From: Fomes fomentarius
Taxonomy: Eukaryota > Basidiomycota > Agaricomycetes > Polyporales > Polyporaceae
DNA length: 64,000 nt
Direction: 5' to 3'
Assembly (NCBI GenBank): GCA_022606135.1
Contig: JABYQN010000001.1
Location: forward strand, 1,798,001-1,862,000
The notes beneath the pieces were generated by a model. It worked only from the letters and a program-made list of their open reading frames with translations. It ran no database searches and had not been told where the DNA came from. The position numbers and the translations under genes are program-made. The stretch's first letter is position 1; every line of letters starts with the position of its first letter. This document shows positions 52,341 through 62,787 of this stretch, piece by piece.

Positions 52341-55300
52341 ATGTCCAAGTTCACCCCAACGCCTGCGGAAGTCGCGCTCATCAACCAAATTTTTGCTCAA
52401 GCAGATACCCAAAAGCTTGGCGTCATCACTGGTGAGGCCGCGGTCAAGATATTTAGCGGCTCGAAGCTCTCCCCAACTGTGCTCGCGGAGATATGGAACA
52501 TCGCTGACGAGGACAACAACGGCGTGCTAACCCGCAAGGGCGTTGGCGTGGCCATCCGTCTGCTCGGACACGCGCAGCGTGGCGAGCCCGCGTCAGAGGC
52601 CTTGGTGACCAAACGTGAGCAGCTTTTCGTGTCTCTCGGGGATGGACGCGCGTGCCTACAGCTGTCCCTCAACAGCCGGTCCAATACCCACCATCGAAGG
52701 CCTTCCGCCTGTCTCGGTGCCGTCAAGCATGGGCATTCCACCAGCGAAGTCGCCTCCGCCTGGACTCCCTCCGCTCACGCCTGCGGACAAAGCCAAGTTC
52801 CTGAAGTTGTTCCTCGGGTGTCATCCCACTAATGGCCTACTGAGCGGTACGTCTCGCACAGCCCGACTGATGTGGCCGTGCTAATGCGTGCTCTAGGTGA
52901 TAAGGCGCGAGATGTGTTTGTGAAATCGAAGTTGCCAGTGGAGAAGCTTTCTGCAATATGGTGCGTCATATCATTGTGCGTGTGTCACAATCCTCTCATA
53001 CCCGCGATGTCAGGGCTCTTGCGGACTCAAAGAACCGCGGTGCCTTGGACGTGACGGACTTCACCATCGCGATGTACCTCATCCAAGCGTCAATGTCCGG
53101 GCAGTTGCAGAACATCCCATCCACATTACCCCCTGCCGTCTATGAACAAGCCGCTAACAGCATCGTCCCTCAAGCGACTGGTGGCAGCGGCCATATGAGT
53201 CCATCTCTTACGGGCGGATTCCTGAGCCGCCCGGTCCAGCCACAATATACCGGGCAGGCGCTGTCGCAGATACAACCACAGGTGACCGGTCAAGGTCTCT
53301 CGACAATCCAACCACAGATTACTGGCCCTCTCAGGTCTACACTAGGTGCTCCTCCGCTTCCCGCACGGTCAGCCATCTCGACTGGCCAAGCCCCCTCGTT
53401 CCCTTTCGTGCAGCAGCAGTCCACTGGTGCACAGTGGGATGTTACTCCCCAAGAAAAGGCCAGCTCAGATCGTATCTTCGTGAGTCTTGATTCTCAGAAG
53501 AGGGGATATATCGAAGGGGACGTCGCGGTACCGTTCATGTTGCAATCGAAGTTGCCCGAAGATGTGCTCGCGCAAATCTGGTAAGGCAGCTAGCTGATCA
53601 GCCTCCCATGGGAGCACGCGATTAACGTGCATTGACCAACTAGGGACCTCTCCGACCTGAACAACGATGGCCGCCTCACTCGTGACGGCTTTGCCGTCGC
53701 AATGCACCTCATTCAGGGCAAATTAGCTGGCAAGGACATCCCTACTACGATACCATCATCTCTGATTCCTCCGTCAATGCGTGGCTCTGCTCCTGCTACC
53801 GCCCTTTCCCAGCCCGCTGTGCCAGAGGCAATCAGGGATCTTCTGTGGGACGACTCGCCGCCTGCTTCTGCGACCGTGCCAGCACACCCAACATCGGTGC
53901 TACAACCTCAGTCTACTGGAACTCTGTCTACGATCTCTGGTCCCACGCCCACGATGTCTCCTCCTCCAGCCGCTCCGTCAGCTGCTCTCTCCGATCCATT
54001 TGCAAGCAGCCCGTTCGGTTTTACGAATGCTCGTACGTATCAATGGGTCGCTCTAATGAGTATCATACTCAAATCACTTGACAGCTGCTGCTCATAAGGA
54101 TCTTCTCGGTGACGATGACGAACCTCAGGCAGCTTCTCCGCCATTACAGGATCAGTCCGCGGAAATCGGCAATGTGAAGAACCAATTAAGTTCTACCAAC
54201 CGATCGCTCGAGACTGCGGTGGCCGAGCGCACACACCTTGAACGCCAACTGACAGAACAAGCCGCATTACTGTCGAGTCTGCAGACGCAGCTCTCATCCG
54301 CTAAGGCCGCTTATGACACGGAAACCAAGCTGCTCAGTGCCTTGAAGGATCGTTTCACTGCGCAAAGCGTGGAGATACAGAAGACGCGTGAGGAGCTTAT
54401 TCGCGCTGAGAGCGACTTGAGCGCAGCGAAGGTCGAGAAGGCGGAGGTCGAGGGAGCATTGCTGCGCGACAAGGAGGAGGTTCGCGACCTTCATCGCAAG
54501 ATGCACGAGGTTGGCAGTCAGATCGAGATCACCAAGGCGGAACTGGAGAAGTTCAAGAAAGAGGCCAAGCAGCAGAAGGGCCTTCTGGCCATTGCAAAGA
54601 AGCAGCTCGCCACACGTGAGGCCGAGAAAGCGAAGGTCGACAAGGAGACTGAGGAGGCGAAGGCAGAATTACAGGCAGCTACGACGGAGCGTGAGGCCGC
54701 TGAAGCTGAACTCAACAAGGAAGAGCCATCTGTTGTTGCTGCGACTAACGGGCACATTTCACCAGTTCCCACTGGCGATTCATCGGTCGCTTTCGCTGCT
54801 GCGCAACCACTGCCAGGATCGTTACCCACATCTCCCGATGTCTCCCCTCCGTCGACGAAGAGTACAAATCCATTTGAACGGCTAGCTAGGACCGGAAGTC
54901 CTCGTCCAGAGTCTCCTTTCCTGCCCTTTGCTGCTACCTCGGCTCTCCCGACTCCGCCCATAGCACCTGCTCAAACTGTCGTTTCCGAGGATCCTTTCGG
55001 GTTCAACGAAGCGTTCAGTGAAGAACCCAAAGTGGAAGTACAAGAGCCGGGGACTCCGAAGCCGTCTGTGCCCGCTCCTATTGCGATTGGTTCTCCGCAC
55101 GCGCAGGAGATCATCTCTCCTGCAGACACCGATCTGTTCACCACTCCTCCCACTACGGCCACCAGTCCTGAGTATGCTATAACTCCGCAGGATCAAGTCC
55201 ATTTCCCGGCCTTGGATGACGTTGTTGCCCAGGACAGCGCTCCCACCCCTACTGGTCCCCCCACTACGACTCTCTCGAACCCTCAGTCGCAGAGTCATGG

Positions 55301-56773
55301 AGAAACCGACTTGTTGCACGAGCTGAAAGAGATCGAAGAGTCAGACAGCGATAGCAGTGACGAGTCGGAGGACAACGAGCCGCTTACGTCTGTTGAGGCC
55401 AAGTTGGCTGACGGTGCGAACGCTAAGGCAAATGGCGCTGCAGAGACTTCGGGTACGTCGGCGTTCGACGACTCTTTCGGAATCTCTTCCCCAACTACGG
55501 AGGAGCCATCCAAGTCTGCAGCATCTCCGGCCCCGACGTCGACCGCTGCGAACGATTTTGATAGCATGTTCGATACCCCTACTATTACTAGAGAGTCACC
55601 GCCAACCGCACCGATCCCTGCCGTAGTGGACACCCCAAAGACGAATGGCTCAGCGTTGACGCCGTCGGCAGGTGTCAACGAGTTTGATCAAGCATTGGGC
55701 AAGCTTCCTGGTGCGGAGAGCAGTCCCTCTGCATCCCAGTTTACGTCGTCGGGATTCGGGGGGTTTGACTCGGCTTTCGACGATAACTTCGACTTTGCTG
55801 CTGCCTCTGCTGCTCAGCCAACGGAGGTTCCTAGTGAGGCGCCCTCTGTCTTTCCGCCGGCGCCGACCGTTGCAATGACGAAGAGCACCAGCTTTGATGA
55901 CGTCTTTGGGACGACTACCGGGACCGCCGCGCCTGCGTCCGTACCAACTCTGGCGACTAGTATCCCAACCTTCCCTCCGGTAACTGCTCCCGTTCCATCG
56001 TCAAAGTCCCTTTCTTTTGAGGACGCCTTCGGTACTGGGTCTATAAACGCCGTACAGAACTCTGCTGTCAGCAGTTCTGCACAGAGCAGTGGGATGCCTG
56101 GTGGATTATCGTTTGAAGACGCGTTTGGTGGCGACGACACGGCGCTGACTTTAGACAGCTCCTTCACCAGCCAGTCATCTTCAGCCAACCAGCCACCTTC
56201 GGGAGCGGCTGCCACTAAGACGCCGTTCCCCACGTCTTCTCAGCCATCGTCACCGCGCGGTTCGAGTTCTACCCAACCAGGAGGAAGGCGCTCATCATCT
56301 CCCATCAGTCACACCTCGCCACCCCCTCGCCACGCGTCTCCCCCTCCACGCCATTCATCGCCGAAACCACGGCCTTCAACCGCTGATTCGACCAAAGAGA
56401 AGGCTGCGGCGACGAGACACAACAGATTGAGCGTACGTAATATTGGTCTAGATATAGTTCCGATGTTGACTGGCGCTGGGTGTCATAGATCCGCTTGCCT
56501 TTCGGACGGAAGAAGAAGCAACACGACGCGCCGCCGGTGCCGCAGCTCGCACAACAACAAATTATCGAGGACCCAACCCCCGCAGTGGAAGACGATGTCG
56601 AAGCTGTGAAGACGCTCTGCGGCATGGGCTTCAGCAGGACGCAGGCAGTGACGGCGTTGGAAGAACATGGATATGATGTCCAAAGGGCCCTCAATAGCTT
56701 ACTAGGTCAGTTCCTATCACAGTCGGAGCGCTTTGGATCGCCATGCTGACCGAGGCGCACAGGTGCACAATAA
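52341..56773 (+). CDS. EDE1: Ede1/Eps15-like endocytic scaffold (EH domains, coiled coil, UBA)
   Basis: An early endocytic adaptor recruiting NPF-motif proteins and ubiquitinated cargo. Eight exons (52341-52614, 52676-52846, 52897-52960, 53014-53580, 53644-54032, 54085-56432, 56489-56705, 56763-56773) give 1346 residues. EH1 begins at about residue 8 ([36 protein letters not shown]). EH2 (about 120-210) has [20 protein letters not shown], and EH3 (about 320-420) has [40 protein letters not shown]. Between EH2 and EH3 is a QPQxTGQ repeat linker. A coiled coil spans about 490-700 (heptads rich in Glu, Lys and Gln). A long acidic Ser/Pro tail with FDDSFG- and [15 protein letters not shown] motifs follows, and a C-terminal UBA domain ([32 protein letters not shown]). 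The last exon is 11 nt and encodes only the end of the protein. Confidence 0.94.
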
Positions 56774-57613
56774 TCTTTTCGAAACGTCGGACCTGATTCT
56801 CTTCTACTTTCATGGCTGTGAATGATTCGATTCGATTATTACGACCAAGGGCACCCTGTACTCGTCGCTCGTTCCTCCCGCTCCCCCACCCTCGTTTGGA
56901 TACCGTTATGCTCTCTCTCTATTCTTCTCGCCTCGTTCTCGTCCAAACTAAGTAATCAGCTATTTGCCAATGGAATCGGACGCTCTCTCTCCTTGTCTGT
57001 TCGACTCGTGTTCCGCGAGCGCGAAAACGTGTCCTTAGGACACTTCTCCCGCTGCCTCGCGCACCGCAAACTATGAGGACCGTACGTACGACCACCCCTG
57101 TCTGTTAATGCTATCTTGTTCTCTCGACACCCATGACTTGCCTGCAGTCCGCAGTCCGCGGCTGCCCACCGCCCTTGGCGAGTTCCGCGAAGGCGTCGCG
57201 GAAAGTGTGAGACCGGTATGGATTTGTACTTGGGGGAGTGGAGCGGGTCGTGGACGGCGCTAGGAGATGAGTGCACGGCCGAGTCAGCGGCGGGCGCAGT
57301 CAACTCGGACAAGCCACTCAGCTGTGCATGCATTGTTGCGTCCAGCGTCCTCGCACTCGTTCTGCAAGCAAAGGGCGGACAACGGCTCTCTATGCGATTG
57401 TCCACAGATCAACTCGCTCTCAGGCTCAGGCTCAAGGCACACATATAAGATCTCCCGCGTTCGCCCGTCGAGGTCGTTGCCTTCACAGCCCGCGTTGACT
57501 GGCACCACCTGCCCGCGGCCAGCTCGCGACCTCGACTCCAACCACAACGTCTCATATACCACCCTCCCTGGCAGTACTCCGGACTATCACGCGACGCACT
57601 CTCTTCCAGTCTG
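56774..57613. other. Intergenic region EDE1 / PDE1
   Basis: 840 bases with pyrimidine-rich plus-strand sequence before the PDE1 start. Short frames on both strands have no motifs. No gene is seen. Confidence 0.55.
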
Positions 57614-59039
57614 ATGGCAAGCTTCGACTTAGTCGTGGTCGGCTGCGGTGAGTCGTTATCGAGATCGCTTGTCGGCTAGGACGGAGAGCTGACGACAAGT
57701 TGGCCGGAAGGGGGCGGACCCAGCGAGGATAATTTATCGAGGTCAGTCGCTAGCCACGTCGTGTCGCGTGCCGCAAGGCTCAATTCTTGCAGTTATTTAC
57801 TGAAGGCTGCTGATGTGCCTTGGGAAGAGGGGATTGTCGCGCTAGAGGCCGGTACGTGGGCTTGTCGTTTATGAGTCGTTCCTGCCGCCCATACCGACGC
57901 GTCTGTCAACACAGGCTCAGGGCTCGGCGCGATGACTAGGTTGCTCGACGCGCACCCTGCTATATTCATGCCCGAGAAGCGGTCCAAGTCCGCGTCCGAG
58001 TCCGAGCAGGAGCGTCCGATAACCACTGCTACGGATGTGTACTCCCGCATACGGTGCGTGTCTTGGCAGATCCGCAGACGGCAACGGCGTATTGAACCTT
58101 GCATCGTGCAGCTGTTATCTCATCACACATGCCCATTTAGACCATGTCAATGGTATGGTCCTCCCCGCCGGCTCCGTACCAGGCCCTCCCAAGTTGGTTC
58201 ATGGCGCGAGGGAAACGCTCGAAGGCGTAGCATCCATATTTGCCGGCGAAGTGTGGCCAAAGCTGGCTACCTGGGAGCATGCGGAAGAGCAGGGCTGTCT
58301 TCTCCTGTCGCCGTGAGTTCCCCCTGATGCATCCCCAACGAAATCTTCTTTGACAACCGGAGGAAAGCTTACCGCCAGAAGGAGGGTATACACCCGTGGC
58401 ACGCGACATCTCCGTACGCATGATGCCTATCACCCACGGAGAGAACCAAGGGGTCCCACATCCGTGCACGGCTTACCTCGTCCGGAACGACTCAACAAGG
58501 CGCGAATTCCTCTTCTTCGGCGACGTCGAACCTGACACGGTCTCTCTGGAACCGCACAATCTCGAAGTTTGGCAGGCCGCAGCACCGAAGATCCCGGACA
58601 CCCTGTCGGCTATATTCATCGAGTGCTCGTGGCCATCCGGACGTGCCGACAACCTTCTCTATGGACACCTGAGCCCGGAACACCTCACGGACGAACTGTC
58701 CGCGCTCGCAGCAGAAGTCGCAAAGTCCCGCGAGCGTGCCCGTTCGAAGGGGGCGTCGAATGGCGCTCGCAAGAAGAAGAAACGGAAGCACGATTCGTCG
58801 CCCAGCACCCAAGGCGTGCTGGCGGGACTTTGCGTCTACATCATCCACTGCAAGGAAGACATCCAACACGCCTTCGATCAGCCAATACAACAGGTGATCG
58901 CCGGTCAAGTGCGCGCATTGGTGGATGCGAAGGAGCTCGGTGTAGAAATTATCGCCGTAGAACAAGGGATGCATATCAGTACGTCCTCACTATCTTTCTT
59001 CCCCTTGGACCCTCCATTTACAAGTCCCCAGCAATCTGA
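57614..59039 (+). CDS. PDE1: Class II 3',5'-cyclic-nucleotide phosphodiesterase
   Basis: A low-affinity cAMP phosphodiesterase of the metallo-beta-lactamase fold that lowers cAMP after PKA signalling. Seven exons (57614-57647, 57711-57741, 57793-57851, 57915-58053, 58112-58312, 58368-58978, 59032-59039) give 360 residues. Start MASFDLVVVGCGGGPSEDNL, then SSYLLKAADVPWEEGIVALE, GSGLGAM, and the metal-binding signature YLITHAHLDHVNGMVLPAGS. Later blocks: SIFAGEVWPKLATWE, MPITHGENQG, YLVRNDSTRREFLFFGDVEP, IFIECSWPSGRADNLLYGHL and SPEHLTDEL. A basic insert (RKKKKRKHDSSP) before the last strand resembles a nuclear localisation signal. The protein ends VEQGMHITI; the final exon is 8 nt including the stop. 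Two 3' splice sites are AAG (at 57710 and 58367). Confidence 0.94.
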
Positions 59040-59452
59040 ATAATCAGAGACCATGGTTTCCATCTCGTCAGAGACTTAGAGACAATTCATGCCATCTCGA
59101 TCACAATGTATCATCATAACACCATGGGTAACACCCTGGACCCACATCTGTAGCCCTAGCCACTGTATCAATACCTTGTACCTGCCTCGCTCAGAACTCC
59201 CAACTTGACTTTCATACACTGTTCTTCCGCTCCATAACAATACTATTATTGCGCTCGTAAAGGTCGTAGCGAGGTATATATGTGTGTACAGGAAAGCAGA
59301 TCAGAACGAGCCACCGGCGCGCGAAGATCGTGGATGGGGCTATAGCTATACGGAAGGAGCATACTATGAGCAGTCTATTAACCACAACGAACGTGTGCCA
59401 ATACAGTCCACCGCAGACCTCAATAACGGAACGTATGAACGAGTGGAGGCGC
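59040..59452. other. Convergent intergenic region PDE1 / striatin
   Basis: 413 bases of presumed 3' UTRs. Nothing distinctive. Confidence 0.55.
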
Positions 59453-62324
59453 TTATGATGCAGATGACGCATATAGCTTCACGACGCCGTCCGCCCCTGC
59501 ACTCGCCATGATGGGGAGCGACAGGTGGAACTCGACGTCGAGCACGCCCTCGCGGGCTTTTTCTCGGTGACTCGTGCTCTCCTGGATGCATGCGCGCGAG
59601 CCCAGGATGTCCCAGAAGCGCACCGAGCAGTCATGGCTGCCAGATACAAGTCCGAAGCCCGCAGCGTCGATTGACAAGGAAGTGACTGCGTCGAGGTGTG
59701 CAAGCATGGAATGCGTACACTGGCCTGGAGGCGCCGAGGGCAAAGAGTCAATCAACTGCCTCCAAGCAAGTAAAATTACATGACGACATACCGGTGACGA
59801 TGTCGAAGATCCGTATGTGCTTATCCTCGTGTCCGGTAATGAGCAACGGCATCGTGGGATGTGACACAATGCTATTCGCCTGGGCGGAAACAGAGTCGTC
59901 TACTCCTGTCCATTAACACTATTGCGCAGACCTTCTGGGAGCCACAGCCACTCACCACCTTCGACAGGATCCACCTGAAGCCTTGACAACTCCTTGCCGC
60001 TCTCAATGTCGAAGATCTTGATGACTGAGTTTTGATACGCCACAGCAACCTTCTTAAGGTCGGTCTTGATTGCCTCGACGGCCGTCGCCCCGGGCAAGTC
60101 GCCCTCCGGGCTCAGGTCAGACGAGATTTCCAGACCGTCATACGACCACGAGAGCTTCAGCGAGCCACCTCCTGATGGACCTGAGACATCCCAAACCTTC
60201 ACCAAGCCCTCCGCACCGCAACTGATGAGCGTGCTCTCGTCGCGGGCCAGCGCCAAGTCCCACACCGCGTCCGTGTGGCCGATCAACTCGCCCCGTGCCC
60301 GCGTAGAGTCGAACGGCGCGTACGTGGTGTGCGTTGAGGCAGGCAGAGCCCAAATCCGGATAGAGGAGTCCATGGAGGCGGAATACAGCAGCCCCTTCGA
60401 GGGCGAGTGGACCAAGCGAGTGATCGCTGCTGAGTGACCGCGGAGCGTGAGCTGTGGCTCAACTTCTGTGGTAGGGCGGGATCTGCAATTGAACTTAGTC
60501 CCTTGGTGTGGCCTTTGACGTATGGAACGACGCACGCAGAGGAGGCAAGACTAGCACCGTCCACACGCCATATTTTGACCGTGCTATCGTCGCCGGCGCT
60601 CGCGAGGCACAGCTCCGTCGGGTGGAATGCAAGTGCACGAACGGCGTCGAGATGACTAGGGAATAAGTTAGCTCTTTCGAGATGCAGGAAAAGTGCACTG
60701 TAGCATGTCACGAGACTGACTTCCGGAGTGTCCTCTTCGCTTTCCACACCTTCGTACCCTCGCCTTCACTCACAACACTAGCATCGTCGTCTTCCAGCTC
60801 CGCATCCTCATCCTTCCCATCCTCCTCATCATGGGCACGCCTTTCCCATGCGTCCGCTCCAGTGATCGAATTATTGAGCTGGTGGCGAGCCTGCTCAGAA
60901 CCCTCCTGCGATAACCGGAACCTCTCCTTCCAGTCACCGGCATCATCTGACAGCGGCTGCTCCGGTTCATCCCTGTCCTTACCACCAGGGAATGCTTGCG
61001 GCACACCTTGAGGCTGCTGTGGCAGAGGTACGGACGGGGCTTGAGAACCCTGTTGACCCAGGACGCCAGGTCCTGCAAGGCCGGGACGATCCAAGGGGTT
61101 CGTCTGCGGAGCAGCAGGTGCGGTCGAAGGACCGGATATCAAACCCATGCCATTGAGCATAGGGTAGTCCTTGCTTACTTCTTGTGGCATTGTCTTGCGT
61201 GGCCGACCGTTGTAGGCCATCTGCATCTGATCAAATTGGGGAACATTCGGTAGCTGGACGGGAAGCGTGGAGTTGGACAGCAGCGTGCGATTTGGGAGGG
61301 GGTTCAGAGCTTGTGGGGACGTAAGATACGAGACCTCTTGAAGACACCTATTGGCATGGTGAAGAGGCGTTAAAGGAGGCATGGAAGTAACACATACTGT
61401 TTCAAGAAATCCCGACTCCGTGCCCTACTCTTGGGATCACGACCCGGAGGAGGCTTACCCATAGTGCCCACGATGGCAGCATTAGGATTCATTGCAGGAT
61501 ATCCCGTTCCGCTGATCCAAGTCTGAGTGCGACTTGGAGGACCGCCAGATGCTGCGCCATTAGGTACTGAGCCAGTAGACATGCGGTCGGGGGGTAGTGG
61601 TGAATCTGAACACCTGTGAATCACTTGGGTCTGACGCGGGTCGCACGACCGCGACACGTACCTTCGCTGCGTGGAGAGCTGCCGCTGCTCGCGTCGTCCT
61701 TATGCGACGTGAGAGCCATCTGAGACTGTAACGTCGCGAGCTTGGCATGGGGAACGGATTGCGCGGCGGGCTGAACGAGCTGTTTAGAGCTGCGACGCGA
61801 CACGTCAATCTGGTGCGCGCGCACAGCGACGACAATGAACGCGTACCGCTCGACCCGGAGTGCGTACTCGAGCATCTTGATGCGGCGCATCAAGTCTAGC
61901 TTGACATTGTCGAAAGAGCGGCGTTCGCCCTCGAGGAGTGCAATGCGGGCCTTGTGCACTATGAGCAACGCGACGCCCGACGACGCCCCACCGAGCATAC
62001 AACAGCAAGACTCACCCGCATTTCCGCCCTCTCGATCTCCCACTCATTTCTGTCGCGTTCGTATCGCCGCCATTCCGTCTGTAAGAAGTGGAGGACGTTG
62101 GAGAGAGTGGAGTCTTGGCCGCTCTGTGGGGGAAGGGGAATTTCTGATGACTGGGGGCCTTGCTGCTGCTGTGGGAGTTGCTGCTGCTGTTGCTGTTGGC
62201 CTGGCGGGGGCTTGTTGGGTGCGGCGAGCGAGCCCAACATGGGGAGCTGGATGGTGTTGTGCGGGGCAGAGTTTTGTTGTGGAGGAGGTTTCGAGTTGAT
62301 TCGCAGCGCGGCGCCGTTGATCAT
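59453..62324 (-). CDS. STRN: Striatin, STRIPAK complex B''' subunit of PP2A
   Basis: The scaffold of the STRIPAK phosphatase-kinase complex controlling fungal fusion, septation and sexual development. Nine exons (62016-62324, 61847-61950, 61662-61789, 61398-61605, 60721-61347, 60536-60655, 59956-60482, 59792-59905, 59453-59724) give 802 residues. The N-terminus is proline/glutamine-rich with a polyQ run. The conserved striatin block follows: [20 protein letters not shown], then [11 protein letters not shown] and [35 protein letters not shown] (about 66-137; the PP2A-A-binding coiled coil). A disordered middle with RNP- and acidic motifs leads to a C-terminal WD40 propeller from about residue 460: [103 protein letters not shown]. 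The start is the first ATG (62324); the frame above it has none. Confidence 0.94.
62161..62199 (-). repeat. STRN: CAG repeat encoding polyglutamine in striatin
   Basis: Interrupted CAG/CAA runs encode two short Gln tracts (seven and four residues) separated by LP, just before the conserved coiled-coil region. Such tracts often vary in length between strains. Confidence 0.8.
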
Positions 62325-62787
62325 GTTTGGTAATGGCCCAAACAACGTGAGGCTGATAGCTCCTACCGCTTCCGGTCGTAAAGTCGTCCAGCAGCCTCCT
62401 CTTCCTATCTCGTCCTCTCCACCTCGCCACGAGCAGCTTCAGGTGCAGCCCAAGCAAACGCGAAACGCTGATTATTCCCTGCCTCCTTTCTCTCTCCAGC
62501 CTCGTTTTTTCTAAAGCTCTCAAATTTACGTAAATCCGTCCCTGAAGCCGCCAACTATTCCCGCTTTTGACTGTTCCAAGCACCATCACAGCTCTCTCCT
62601 CAACTCAAACAGGCGTAAGGAAGACGTGACTCGGCAAACTGAGACGGAAGTCAGCATTAGTATGTAGATCGCTGTGCAGTGGAAGATACATAGGCAATCC
62701 TTCCCATCCTACTCTACAAATGTGAAGGCTATACATAGTCCGTCGGTATGTGTATGTCCAATGAAACCAACGAACGATGACAATCAA
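62325..62787. promoter_or_regulatory. Striatin promoter and EH-gene 3' flank
   Basis: 463 bases between the striatin start and the stop of the downstream minus-strand gene. No gene is seen. Confidence 0.5.
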
